DNA of 64,000 nt. Origin: MGBC163016 sp964631345. Its GTDB lineage: Bacteria; Actinomycetota; Coriobacteriia; Coriobacteriales; Eggerthellaceae. Shown piece after piece: positions 44,206 to 53,071 of the stretch; position 1 is the first letter of the stretch; each line of letters opens with the position of its first letter. The notes below the pieces were generated by a model. That model saw nothing but the letters and a program-made list of their open reading frames with translations, had not been told where the DNA came from and did no database searches. The position numbers and the translations under genes were made by a program. The stretch is taken from NCBI GenBank assembly GCA_964631345.1, contig CAZVWE010000002.1:186001-250000 (forward strand), in the 5' to 3' direction.

Positions 44206-44336
44206 GTAATTAATGCCTCATCAGTTGGTTAAATAAGTAGGTATGTTAAACAATCACATCAAGTATGCTAGGTAAAGCATTTCATGTATGAATCACAAAG
44301 ATGGTTCATGTGACAATTTGCGACACCAAATTGCGG

Positions 44337-44345
44337 ATTATATCA
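44337..44345 (-). promoter_or_regulatory. Extended -10 promoter upstream of the YidC-transferase fusion gene
   Basis: On the minus strand TGATATAAT, a perfect TGnTATAAT, lies about 130 bp before the start codon in the 174-bp gap. The -35 region is weak. The long leader between has no obvious structure. Confidence 0.5.
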
Positions 44346-44379
44346 TTTTGGTAATGTCTTGGCATTATCTAGGTCTTTG

Positions 44380-46125
44380 CTACTGGATTACTATGGACTC
44401 TTCTTGTGCGCTGTCTAGCTCTTCTTGTGGTTTTAGTCCAACCGGAGCATCTGCCAATTGTTGCGTCCACAAGATAAGCGCAAAGAGAAGAGGCGCTGAG
44501 TAAAGTATTCCTACCATATATCGTGTATATACACATGGTGAAACAATTAGCGTTAAGACAGAAAGGGCAATAGGTAACAACATCCATCGCCTGCCTTTTG
44601 CAAATACAAAAACAGAGACTACAGCCAAAAGAGAAAGCCATCCGCTATAAAAAGCAACGCGTCCAAAAAGTCCAAGGCAATCGTAGTAATACCAGAAAAC
44701 TCCTCCGAACGCATGATTCATTGCCAGTATTGTTTCTGGCTGCTCTTCATACATATGAAACTCGCCTTCATGTTGAGCTACCCAATCGACACAATTCTCC
44801 GGAAGAATGCAATGTAGATCTATTCCATCCACTGGAGCGAACAGACCACCATTAGTAAGAGCTAGCGCATAAAGGTAGTCAATTGGGTGTCTGAGTCCTT
44901 GTGCTATATAGACTTTTAGATAGTTGAGCAAATCTTCAGTGCTCGCGTCCATCTTATATGTATTTTTAACAGGATCGGTTAGGTGTGGATTGTAGTTTTT
45001 CGCAAGACTATCAAAATCCAAGACCGCATCTATCGCTTCTTTTTCCTCTTCCGTAACGTCACCGGGATAAGTTTTTACAACTTCAGCAGTTTGCTGGAAA
45101 AAGACCCCGAGCGCTTCTTGGGTTCCGATTTTTGCAACCCCTAATAATGGATAGAAAATTGCTGGCAATATAAAAGCAACTAAGACTACAGGGATCAAAC
45201 CTGAAACCGCACAAGCAATTCGTTTGCGTTTTAAAACTATAAGCATCACGATTATCGATACGGCAACAATAGGTAGTCCGGTTTTTTTGGTGAGCATAGT
45301 CAGCAATGCAAATATGAAAAATAGAGCACAGAATTTCTTATTTGAGAAAGCCTCGCCCTTTGTGCGGAAGGCTTCTATGTACCCAATAAGGAATGCGAGA
45401 AAGCAGGGCGCAAAGATGGAATCCTTCTGAATCGATGCTGCTGTACGCATAAATATTGGCATCAATAAAACGAATAGATAAGCAAAAAACACCGATGACT
45501 TTGGAAGATTTAGGCGGTTTAAATAAAGACAAGACATGCTAAGCATTAAAGCCGTAAACAAAGATTGCAAAATTACATAGATAAAAAACCCTGCTCCGCA
45601 TCCCCCGAGCAGTTCATCTAGCATCCAAACAACACCAAAAAGTAAAGTGTCAAATAACGGATCGTGTGTGATGTATTTCGCATCTACGGTTGCAGGCACA
45701 GCCCTAACCGAGTAATCGACAGGTGCATCTGTCGCGAATTGGGCAACCATTTGAACGGTATCGATATCCATATATCCCGGATACTGTGAAATCATATTCG
45801 GTATCCAAATAACAAATAGAACCGCAGTTAAAATGAGAATGTTTCTCCAAGACCAAGTTAGTGGCAGCTTATTAAATGTATGTGAACACATCTTTTGTAC
45901 CCATTTAAAAAATGGGCTTATGTATTTTAAAAGGATGTAAGCGACAAAAGAGAAAATCAGCCATAAGGCAAGTACGCAGAGGATATAAACAGCGGGCGAT
46001 AAACTTGCAATACCAAGGCCTGCATTGTTTATTTCGTTGGCGATAAAAATGAAGCTATTTGTTGCCGAGACAACAAATCCCCATATAAGCGCAGTAATTA
46101 GACGCGCTCTTCTTGCCAAGTTCAT
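44380..46125 (-). CDS. Multipass membrane protein, GT-C-like (possibly DUF6020-like)
   Basis: The 581-residue protein has roughly 12 membrane segments. The first large outer loop carries MISQYPGYMDIDTVQMVAQF and then THDPLFDTLLFG, an Asp- and His-containing loop like those of GT-C glycosyltransferases; another loop contains SIQKDSIF. I recall similar proteins under the label DUF6020 but cannot confirm. AAGGGGG directly abuts the ATG at 46125, so the TTG two codons later (46119) may be the real start. It lies upstream of the YidC-transferase and sulfatase-fold genes on the same strand, so a role in sugar addition to the same envelope polymer is reasonable. Confidence 0.7.
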   Translation of the reverse strand: MNLARRARLITALIWGFVVSATNSFIFIANEINNAGLGIASLSPAVYILCVLALWLIFSFVAYILLKYISPFFKWVQKMCSHTFNKLPLTWSWRNILILTAVLFVIWIPNMISQYPGYMDIDTVQMVAQFATDAPVDYSVRAVPATVDAKYITHDPLFDTLLFGVVWMLDELLGGCGAGFFIYVILQSLFTALMLSMSCLYLNRLNLPKSSVFFAYLFVLLMPIFMRTAASIQKDSIFAPCFLAFLIGYIEAFRTKGEAFSNKKFCALFFIFALLTMLTKKTGLPIVAVSIIVMLIVLKRKRIACAVSGLIPVVLVAFILPAIFYPLLGVAKIGTQEALGVFFQQTAEVVKTYPGDVTEEEKEAIDAVLDFDSLAKNYNPHLTDPVKNTYKMDASTEDLLNYLKVYIAQGLRHPIDYLYALALTNGGLFAPVDGIDLHCILPENCVDWVAQHEGEFHMYEEQPETILAMNHAFGGVFWYYYDCLGLFGRVAFYSGWLSLLAVVSVFVFAKGRRWMLLPIALSVLTLIVSPCVYTRYMVGILYSAPLLFALILWTQQLADAPVGLKPQEELDSAQEESIVIQ

Positions 46126-46465
46126 CCCCCTTATATTGCAAATAACAAATATATACAGATAGTAAATGCATACAAATCTGAATAATGCGTTTAAAACTTG
46201 TGGCTTATTGCACGCTTGAAATCATAAGTCATCTACAAGACATAAAGGATGCGAAACCGTTTGTGGTCGGCATTGCGCCGCTCACAAACAGGTGATTTAG
46301 ACATCCCACCTTCAATCTTTCCCTTTACTAGAACTCAAGCCGCCGCCTGGCTGTTCTAAAAAGCTATAAGGCGCAACTCGTTTTACATCGATTGATAATA
46401 TGGAGCAATTCCAAAGCAGGGTGCCACGAGGAAGTGCATCCTGCATATGAAACGGGAGGAGAGTA
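46126..46465. other. 340-bp divergent intergenic region before porG
   Basis: The region holds the upstream signals of both the minus-strand membrane gene and the por operon. A stem TTTGTG (46261-46266)/CACAAA (46284-46289) encloses a second stem CGGC (46269-46272)/GCCG (46278-46281). AGGATGC (46246-46252) could pair at long range with GCATCCT (46436-46442), close to the GGGAGGAG ribosome site of porG. I see no convincing -35/-10 pair and no known riboswitch. No coding sequence is supported. Confidence 0.4.
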
Positions 46466-47041
46466 ATGTCTGAGCTCATTGAGATCCGTTGGCATGCACG
46501 TGCTGGCCAAGGTGCGGTAACCGCCGCAAAGCTTGTTGCTGACACAGCATTGCTTCAGGGTGCCTATATTCAGGCTATGCCAGAATATGGACCCGAGCGT
46601 ACAGGTGCTCCACTTAAGGCCTATACGCGTGTAAGCGAAGACCCAATTGAGGTACACAACACCATTGTTAACCCAGATATTGTAATCGTGCTAGATGACA
46701 CACTTTTAGAAACTGTAGATGTTTTAGAAGGCATACGATCTGATGGCACAGTTATTCTCAATACAGAGATGACACTAGAGGATGCAAAAGCTGCACTTAA
46801 AGCTCCTAGTGGAGTTAAGGTTGCTGTAGTTGATGCATCAGGAATTGCAATGGCAACGATTAAGCGTGATATTCCAAATACGCCGATCGTTGGCGCGCTT
46901 TCCAAAGTAACAGGAGTTGTTCCGGTTGATCTTGTTAAAGAACGTCTTGTGGGAATGTTTGAAAAGAAGTTCTCGCAAGATATGATCGACGCAAATCTTG
47001 CCTCTGTTGACAGAGCATACGAGGAGGTGAAGAGCGCATGA
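46466..47041 (+). CDS. porG: 2-oxoacid:ferredoxin oxidoreductase gamma subunit (pyruvate type likely)
   Basis: This is the gamma subunit of a four-subunit CoA-dependent 2-oxoacid:ferredoxin oxidoreductase; 191 residues. Recognised by EIRWHARAGQGAVTAAKLVAD, MPEYGPERTGAPLKAYTRVS and NPDIVIVLDDTLL. First gene of porGDAB, with a good GGGAGGAG site. Its stop overlaps the next start as ATGA. The complex decarboxylates pyruvate to acetyl-CoA and reduces ferredoxin in anaerobes; the assignment to pyruvate rather than branched-chain keto acids is probable, not certain. Confidence 0.92.
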   Translation: MSELIEIRWHARAGQGAVTAAKLVADTALLQGAYIQAMPEYGPERTGAPLKAYTRVSEDPIEVHNTIVNPDIVIVLDDTLLETVDVLEGIRSDGTVILNTEMTLEDAKAALKAPSGVKVAVVDASGIAMATIKRDIPNTPIVGALSKVTGVVPVDLVKERLVGMFEKKFSQDMIDANLASVDRAYEEVKSA

Positions 47042-47355
47042 AAATGCCCGATTTAGAGACTTTCGATGATTGGAAACCATCTGAATTTCCAAAAGGATAT
47101 ATATGTAAGGGTGGTACTTCACGCGAATATATCACAGGCGGTTGGAGATCAATGCGCCCTGTGTGGGATTCTGAGAAATGCACAAATTGCCTTATGTGTT
47201 GGATAGTTTGTCCTGATTCATCAATTATGGTTAAAGACGCTGAGATGACGGGTATCGACTACGACCACTGTAAGGGCTGCGGAGTATGCGTACACGAGTG
47301 CAGATTTGATGCGCTTGAATATATCCGCGAAGACGAAGCGGAAGGGGTGGAGTAA
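47038..47355 (+). CDS. porD: 2-oxoacid:ferredoxin oxidoreductase delta subunit (2[4Fe-4S])
   Basis: This 105-residue ferredoxin-like subunit has two cluster motifs: CTNCLMCWIVCP and CKGCGVCVHEC. The first 35 residues (WKPSEFPKGYICKGGTSREY) are the usual delta-subunit lead. It passes electrons from the TPP site toward external ferredoxin. Coupled to porG by ATGA and ending right before porA. Confidence 0.95.
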   Translation: MKMPDLETFDDWKPSEFPKGYICKGGTSREYITGGWRSMRPVWDSEKCTNCLMCWIVCPDSSIMVKDAEMTGIDYDHCKGCGVCVHECRFDALEYIREDEAEGVE

Positions 47356-48576
47356 ATGAGCACTTCAAAGCCTTTCTCCGCAACTGGAAATCAAATGGTT
47401 GCAGAAGCTATGCGTCAGGCAAATCCTGATGTTATGGCTGCTTATCCGATTACTCCACAGACAACGATCGTTGAAAACTATGCGAAATATGTTGCAAATG
47501 GGCTTGTTACAACCGAGTTTGTAACCGTTGAGTCTGAGCACTCTGCAATGTCTGCATGTGTTGGAGCTGCTGCAGCAGGGGCTAGAGTTGCAACTGCTAC
47601 AGCAAGTCAGGGTCTCGCTCTTATGTGGGAAGAGCTATTTATTGCTGCCGGCATGAGGCTTCCCATTGTTATGGCAAATGCAAACCGTGCACTTTCTGCA
47701 CCTATTAATATTCATGGTGATCATTCAGATATCATGGGTGCACGTGATACGGGTTGGATCATCTTTTTTGCAGAGACGGCGCAAGAAGCATATGACAACA
47801 CCGTAATTAGTTTTCCTGTGGCTGAAAACAAAGACGTGCAGCTTCCTGTTATGACAACGCTTGATGGTTTTATTACATCACATGCCATGGAGCGTTGCGT
47901 TATGGAAGACGACGAAACTGTTAAGGCTTTTGTTGGAGAATACACACCTGCAAATGGTTTACTTACAAGTGCTGATGCAATTGGTGCTGGTATGTTTGCA
48001 AATGGGTCTTCTTATATGAAGGCTCGCTATTCGCTTAGAAAAGCCAATCAGTCTTCGCTGCCAATCATTGAGTCGATTGGTAAGAAATGGGCAGATGTAT
48101 GTGGACGTCCATTTGATCTTGTTGATACATGGCAAACAGAAGACGCTGATTTTATTGTTGTTGTACTTGGCTCTGCTGCAGGAAATGTTCGCCATGTTGC
48201 AAGGAAACTTCGCGAAGAGGGCAGGAAAGTGGGCGTTGTCCGTCCTCGCGTGTTCCGTCCATTCCCAGCTAAGCAGATAGTTGATGCATGTAAAGGCGCA
48301 AAGTCTATAGCGATCATGGATAGAGCAGATTCTATCGGTGGACAGTTTGGTCCTTTGGCCTGCGATGTGATGTCAGCCTTGTATGATGCAGGCATGCAAA
48401 TTCCGGTCAAGAATTACATTTATGGTCTTGGTGGAAATGATCTTACAAATGAACTCGTCGAAGGTATGTTTGACGAGCTTGCCACGCTTGCATCCGGAGG
48501 TGTAGCAGGTGCATGCAGCCTTGCTTATCTTGGGATGTCTGAGCAGAAAGGGGCTGAAAACGAATGGCTAGCATAA
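47356..48576 (+). CDS. porA: 2-oxoacid:ferredoxin oxidoreductase alpha subunit
   Basis: The alpha subunit carries the pyrimidine-binding domain for TPP; 406 residues. Seen: DVMAAYPITPQTTIVE, FVTVESEHSAMSACVGAAAAGAR and the ARDTGWIIFFAETAQEAYD stretch, then the C-terminal RPFPAKQIVDACKGAKSIAIMDR. Overlaps porB by 13 bases. Conserved YPITPxT supports the pyruvate/ketoisovalerate group. Confidence 0.94.
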   Translation: MSTSKPFSATGNQMVAEAMRQANPDVMAAYPITPQTTIVENYAKYVANGLVTTEFVTVESEHSAMSACVGAAAAGARVATATASQGLALMWEELFIAAGMRLPIVMANANRALSAPINIHGDHSDIMGARDTGWIIFFAETAQEAYDNTVISFPVAENKDVQLPVMTTLDGFITSHAMERCVMEDDETVKAFVGEYTPANGLLTSADAIGAGMFANGSSYMKARYSLRKANQSSLPIIESIGKKWADVCGRPFDLVDTWQTEDADFIVVVLGSAAGNVRHVARKLREEGRKVGVVRPRVFRPFPAKQIVDACKGAKSIAIMDRADSIGGQFGPLACDVMSALYDAGMQIPVKNYIYGLGGNDLTNELVEGMFDELATLASGGVAGACSLAYLGMSEQKGAENEWLA

Positions 48577-49526
48577 AAGATCTTTCCAAAAAGCCAGAAA
48601 GCTTAGCACCCGGACACAGACTTTGTGGAGGCTGCGGAGCTTCTATGGCAGTAAGACAGGTAATGCTTGGTGTTCCAGAGGACTGTGAACCTGTGGTTGG
48701 ATGCGCGACAGGATGCCTTGAGGTATCAACCACTATTTATCCATATGATGCTTGGAATGTTCCTTTTGTCCACAATGCATTTGAGAATTCCGCGGCAACA
48801 GTTTCAGGTGTAGAAGCCGCTTTTAAGGGAATGCAGCGTGCAGGGAAAATACCTGCGAACAAGAAGATGAAATTTGTGGCATTTGGCGGAGACGGTGGCA
48901 CATACGATATCGGCCTACAGTCTTTATCAGGCGCTATGGAGCGCGGACATGACATGGTGTATGTTTGCTATGACAACGGTGCCTATATGAATACAGGCAT
49001 CCAGCGTTCCTCTGCTACCCCTAAAGGCGCTTGGGCTACAACTGCTGAAGTTGGAACGGTTGGCCAAGGAAAACCGCAGGTAAGAAAAGACTTAACGTCA
49101 ATCATTGCAGCTCACGGGGTTCCATATGTTGCACAGTCAACGGTGGGGCATTGGAAAGACCTTGTGGCAAAAGCTGAAAAGGCATTTGAGGTAGAAGGAC
49201 CTGCTTTCTTAAATGTTTTGTCTCCTTGTCCTCGCGGCTGGAGAATCGGAAGCGATGAGACGGCTCAAATTTGTCGCCTTGCGGTTGATACAAAATTCTG
49301 GCCACTTTTTGAAGTGGATAATGGTGTTTGGAAGCTAACCGAGGTAAAGGAAAAGAACTTGAAGCCTCTTGAGGATTTCCTAAAGCCTCAAGGAAGATTT
49401 AAGCATCTATTTAAGCCAGAAAATGCTCATATTATTGAGGAAATGAAAGAGGACATTGAGGCTTATTGGGCTTATCTTGAAGGTAGGGTTGAAGGCTCAA
49501 AGGATGCGAAAAGTCCAATAGAATAA
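48564..49526 (+). CDS. porB: 2-oxoacid:ferredoxin oxidoreductase beta subunit (TPP-binding)
   Basis: The beta subunit binds TPP diphosphate and a proximal 4Fe-4S cluster; 320 residues. Cluster Cys: CGGCGAS near residue 22, VGCATGC, and CPRGW late. TPP motif: GGDGGTYDIGLQSLSGAMER followed by YDNGAYMNTG. Completes a four-subunit complex whose activity should be oxygen-sensitive, fitting an anaerobe. Confidence 0.95.
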   Translation: MASIKDLSKKPESLAPGHRLCGGCGASMAVRQVMLGVPEDCEPVVGCATGCLEVSTTIYPYDAWNVPFVHNAFENSAATVSGVEAAFKGMQRAGKIPANKKMKFVAFGGDGGTYDIGLQSLSGAMERGHDMVYVCYDNGAYMNTGIQRSSATPKGAWATTAEVGTVGQGKPQVRKDLTSIIAAHGVPYVAQSTVGHWKDLVAKAEKAFEVEGPAFLNVLSPCPRGWRIGSDETAQICRLAVDTKFWPLFEVDNGVWKLTEVKEKNLKPLEDFLKPQGRFKHLFKPENAHIIEEMKEDIEAYWAYLEGRVEGSKDAKSPIE

Positions 49527-49540
49527 AGGAGATGTAGAGC

Positions 49541-51349
49541 ATGTTCGATAAATCAAAACCTTCAGGTGATGATTTGTCCCATGCGTCTAATATGTCTGAA
49601 TTACTTGGCTTGTCTTGTGCACCTGATGTGCAGGACAAGCCTTTTTTCTTTGAAGGCGTAAGTGACAAAGGCGCTAGTGTTGTTATTACATCAACAAAAG
49701 TTTTTACAGGCAAAGATACAGGCAAAGATAGCGACACAGCACCTTTAGCTATTGGTATACATAACGAAAAGATACTTTGGATATGCGATAGGGATAAGTT
49801 TTTGAACGCATATTCCTCATATATCTCAAAAAACACCTCAACATGTGTCGTTTACGATTTTGGCAATGCATATATTCAACCAGGCTTTCATGATGCCCAT
49901 ATTCACTTCTTTCACTCTGCATTAATTGATTGTGGTTTGATGGTGCGATATGTTGGGCTCAATGAGCAGGATTGCGCACTTAAGGCAGCTAAGCTCGCAT
50001 CTGAAAACCCCAATGCTAAGTGGATTTTGACACAAGGGTGGCGCGAGAGTTCTTGGGATATACCTGAAGTTCCAACGCGGCTATCCCTTGATAAGGTTTT
50101 ACCGGATCGGCCATGTGCAATGTATTCCGGGGACGCTCATACGCTTTGGGTTAATTCATGCGGTCTTAGAAAGCTTGGATTGGATGATGATGTAGAAGAT
50201 TTGCCAGGAGGCAAATACGAACGCGATGAGCAAGGTCGTCTAACTGGGATTTTAAGAGAATCTGCAGCGATGTCTGCGTTTGCAAAAATTGCTTTTGATC
50301 TAGGTAGAGATCAGTTGGAAGACTCTTACAAATCGTTTGCTTATAAACTTGCCGCATCTGGAATTACATCTGTTGACGATGTGGCTTTATGCGCCTCTGC
50401 AGAAGATGACTTTGTCTATGGGGATATTTATGCATCGCTTGCAGATTTTGGAGATATTCCCATTCGTGTAAATATGTTTCCAGTTCTGCTTGCTGGACTT
50501 AACAGATTTTTTGATGTTTTGCCCTATGAGAGGGGCAGCCGTGTTAGGGTTTGTGGAGTTAAGCAATTCTTTGATGGAGTTTCAAGTCAACATACTGCTT
50601 GGCTAGGATCTCCTTATGAAAATCCCAGGTTTAGTGGGGATTGTGGTCGTCCAACAATCGATCCTCGCGTTATGGAAGATATGATATGCGAGGCATTTGA
50701 TAAAGATATTCGCGTGAGAATACATTCAATCGGAGATGAAGCAACAAAGCAACTCCTTGATATTTGCGAAAGATATAAAGCATCTGCTGAGACTAAAAAC
50801 AAATATCCGAAGCTTGTGATAGAACATCTAGAGAACCTCAATCAGACAGATTTGAAAAGATTTTCAGAACTCGATGTAATTGCGTCTGTGCAACCGCGTC
50901 ATATGCTCCTTGATCCAGGGGGGCCTGAAAGGGATTTAGGCATTAAGAGGTCAAATCTTGCGTGGCCTTTACGTACTCTTGTAAACGAGGAGACAATTCT
51001 TGCTTTTGGTACCGACTCTCCTGTTACTAATACAGATCCCCTACGGGTGCTTTATGCTGCAACAAACCGGAAAGATCCTGTCGTAGATCGCATGGATGGA
51101 AACTCAATTGATAATTCTTGGCATGAGGAAGAGTGCATCTCTATGCACGATGCGATTTGTGCATACACTTATGGAAGCGCTTGTGCATCAGGCAGAGAAT
51201 GCGAAGTAGGGCGTATTGAGGAAGGGATGCTTGCAGACATCGTTGTATTCGATGAATCACCATTCGAGCATCTTGATGACAGCCTATTGGATATAAAAAT
51301 AATGGCAACGTTTGTTGGTGGCAAACCCGTGTATGTAAATGAGCAATAA
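49541..51349 (+). CDS. YtcJ-like amidohydrolase (amidohydrolase family 3)
   Basis: This 602-residue metal-dependent hydrolase is of unknown substrate. Metal-binding and active-site features: PGFHDAHIHFFHSA, TQGWRESSWDIP, SGDAHTLWVNS, KQFFDGVSSQHTAW (metal Lys), RIHSIGDEAT (His), VIEHLENL and AFGTDSPVTNTDPL. The C-terminal EEGMLADIVVFDESPF is typical of amidohydrolases. The first 60 residues are a non-conserved Ser/Asp-rich extension. It follows porB after 14 bp with AAAGGAGAT, so could be cotranscribed although no functional link to Por is evident. Confidence 0.85.
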   Translation: MFDKSKPSGDDLSHASNMSELLGLSCAPDVQDKPFFFEGVSDKGASVVITSTKVFTGKDTGKDSDTAPLAIGIHNEKILWICDRDKFLNAYSSYISKNTSTCVVYDFGNAYIQPGFHDAHIHFFHSALIDCGLMVRYVGLNEQDCALKAAKLASENPNAKWILTQGWRESSWDIPEVPTRLSLDKVLPDRPCAMYSGDAHTLWVNSCGLRKLGLDDDVEDLPGGKYERDEQGRLTGILRESAAMSAFAKIAFDLGRDQLEDSYKSFAYKLAASGITSVDDVALCASAEDDFVYGDIYASLADFGDIPIRVNMFPVLLAGLNRFFDVLPYERGSRVRVCGVKQFFDGVSSQHTAWLGSPYENPRFSGDCGRPTIDPRVMEDMICEAFDKDIRVRIHSIGDEATKQLLDICERYKASAETKNKYPKLVIEHLENLNQTDLKRFSELDVIASVQPRHMLLDPGGPERDLGIKRSNLAWPLRTLVNEETILAFGTDSPVTNTDPLRVLYAATNRKDPVVDRMDGNSIDNSWHEEECISMHDAICAYTYGSACASGRECEVGRIEEGMLADIVVFDESPFEHLDDSLLDIKIMATFVGGKPVYVNEQ

Positions 51350-51370
51350 AGAAGAGTTCAGATACAGGGA

Positions 51371-52360
51371 CTACTTAGCAAAAGCAGCATCTAAAACTTC
51401 TGGGTTTACACAATTTTCCGGTTGTTTTCCCAAGACAACATTAATCGCATATGCTGTGCACCTACATCTGAGCTCTTTTGCGGATTCCTCTGAATAATAT
51501 GCTGCATGTGGAGTGAGCACTGTTCGTGGAGCTTTGCATATTGGATCATTTGGATCAATGGGTTCTTCTTCGAAGACATCTAAGCCAGCGCCCCAAAGGT
51601 GTCCTTCTTGTAGTGCTTGAGCTAAAGCACTAGTATCCACAACCGATCCTCTAGATGTGTTTATAAGAATCGCGTCTTCTTTCATTTTTGCTATACGAGA
51701 TGCATCAATAAGATGATAAGTGTCTTTAGTTAATGCACAATGCATGCTTAACACATCGCTATTTGAAATAATGTCATCTAAAGATACGCACTGAAACCCC
51801 TCATCAGTCACAGTGCCCGGCTTTAAGCTTCTATCCCAAACCAGAACTTTAAATCCAAGGCCGTTTGCCTTTTTTGCAACAGCGTGTCCAATATGTCCAA
51901 AGCCTGCAACACCAAAAATTCTGCCACTAGTTTGTCCCAAAGGGCGTTCTTGTAAGAATCCCCAATTTCCAGATCTCATGTCTGCATCCAAAGCATTGAT
52001 TCTTCTAAGAGAACATAAGGCAAGTGCAATAGCGTGATCTGAAACCACTTCTGTGCCATATCCCACAACATTACATACAGCAGTGTTATTTGCGGTTGCG
52101 GCTTTTATGTCTATGTTGTCAACACCTGTACCTGTTTTTGCGACCACTTTGAGTTGAGGCAAGTTTTTAAAAACCTCTGCTGTGAATTGTCCATATGAGG
52201 TTATTGCCCCATCCGCTTCTTTAAGATGCTCAATCAAAGCATTTGGTTTGCGATTTTCATCTCCCATATATCCAGCAAAATCAATTCCATTAGCTTGAAT
52301 TTCTTTTTCTTCATATTTGAAATCACCTAGGTCTGTATCGGTAACAACAATCTTTGCCAT
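51371..52360 (-). CDS. D-2-hydroxyacid dehydrogenase, NAD-dependent
   Basis: This 329-residue enzyme reduces a 2-keto acid or oxidises a D-2-hydroxy acid. Rossmann motif GVAGFGHIGHAVAKK, catalytic Arg in LINTSRGSVVD, Glu in GLDVFEEEP and His in LTPHAAYYSEES are all present. ATG 52360 (MAKIVVTDTD) follows AAGGGAG; upstream codons to 52438 are unlikely. Length excludes the long SerA form with ACT domain. It converges on the amidohydrolase gene with a 21-bp gap. Substrate could be D-lactate, glyoxylate/hydroxypyruvate or 3-phosphoglycerate. Confidence 0.87.
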   Translation of the reverse strand: MAKIVVTDTDLGDFKYEEKEIQANGIDFAGYMGDENRKPNALIEHLKEADGAITSYGQFTAEVFKNLPQLKVVAKTGTGVDNIDIKAATANNTAVCNVVGYGTEVVSDHAIALALCSLRRINALDADMRSGNWGFLQERPLGQTSGRIFGVAGFGHIGHAVAKKANGLGFKVLVWDRSLKPGTVTDEGFQCVSLDDIISNSDVLSMHCALTKDTYHLIDASRIAKMKEDAILINTSRGSVVDTSALAQALQEGHLWGAGLDVFEEEPIDPNDPICKAPRTVLTPHAAYYSEESAKELRCRCTAYAINVVLGKQPENCVNPEVLDAAFAK

Positions 52361-52462
52361 AAAAATTAACTCCCTTGATTGGTGGTGTATAAGGTCAGCA
52401 TATATAAGTTCGATGCGAATATATAAAAATAGTATCAAAGGATTTTATTAGATGCGGAATAA

Positions 52463-52481
52463 CAAACGAATGTTCTATAAT
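52463..52481 (+). promoter_or_regulatory. LexA-like SOS box overlapping the ruvC promoter -10
   Basis: CAAACGAATGTTCT (52463-52476) matches the Gram-positive LexA operator consensus CGAACrnryGTTyG at 12 of 14 positions; the AAAC-GAAT-GTTC core differs from GAAC-N4-GTTC at one base. TATAAT at 52476-52481 adjoins it, so a bound repressor would block RNA polymerase. ruvC starts 28 bp downstream. Confidence 0.7.
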
Positions 52482-52508
52482 GGTTAAATTCGATGAAAGT
52501 GAATTGAT

Positions 52509-53024
52509 TTGAAAAAGACGCAACATACAATCCTTGGAATAGACCCTGGGCTTGCTAATACAGGTTGGGGTGTTATATCCCAAGATGGCTCTAATTTAAC
52601 TTGTATCGCTTACGGATGTATTACCACAACCGCTTCTTGTGACTTGCCTAAGCGTCTGCTTAAGATTTGTGATCAAATCGATGCTGTCATAAGAAAGTTT
52701 GAGCCTGATGCTGCAGCTATAGAAACTGTTTGGTTTGGACAAAATATAACTGCTGCATTTGGAACAGGGCAGGCAAGGGGAGCAGCGCTTGTTGGGTGCG
52801 CTAAAAGAGATATTGAGGTAATGGAATTTACACCTAATCAGATAAAGCTATCTGTTGTGGGGAATGGCTTTGCTGAAAAAGAACAAGTGCAATATATGGT
52901 GCAAAAACTGTTAGGTCTTAAAGAAATACCACACCCTGACCACTCTGCTGATGCACTTGCTGCAGCAATATGTCATACAACCCATACAGGGTCTTTAATG
53001 AATGTTATCTCTGTTGTTTCTTAA
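52509..53024 (+). CDS. ruvC: Holliday junction resolvase RuvC
   Basis: RuvC cuts four-way junctions made by recombination; 171 residues. Acidic active site visible: ILGIDPGLANTGWG (first Asp), AAIETVWFGQN (Glu) and PHPDHSADALAAAICH (last two Asp). TTG start with only a weak GAAAGTGA ahead. Heads the ruvC-ruvA-ruvB-nagA run, with a LexA-like site over its promoter. Confidence 0.96.
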   Translation: MKKTQHTILGIDPGLANTGWGVISQDGSNLTCIAYGCITTTASCDLPKRLLKICDQIDAVIRKFEPDAAAIETVWFGQNITAAFGTGQARGAALVGCAKRDIEVMEFTPNQIKLSVVGNGFAEKEQVQYMVQKLLGLKEIPHPDHSADALAAAICHTTHTGSLMNVISVVS

Positions 53025-53071
53025 AGCTCAATGGTTTTAAAGTTTAGTTGTAAATAGGGGGGTGTAAAAAC

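Noticed and set aside
44288..44503. A 71-codon plus-strand frame antisense to the GT-C-like gene end
   Set aside because: No ribosome site, and most of it is antisense to a clear coding region; it also covers the extended -10 on the other strand.
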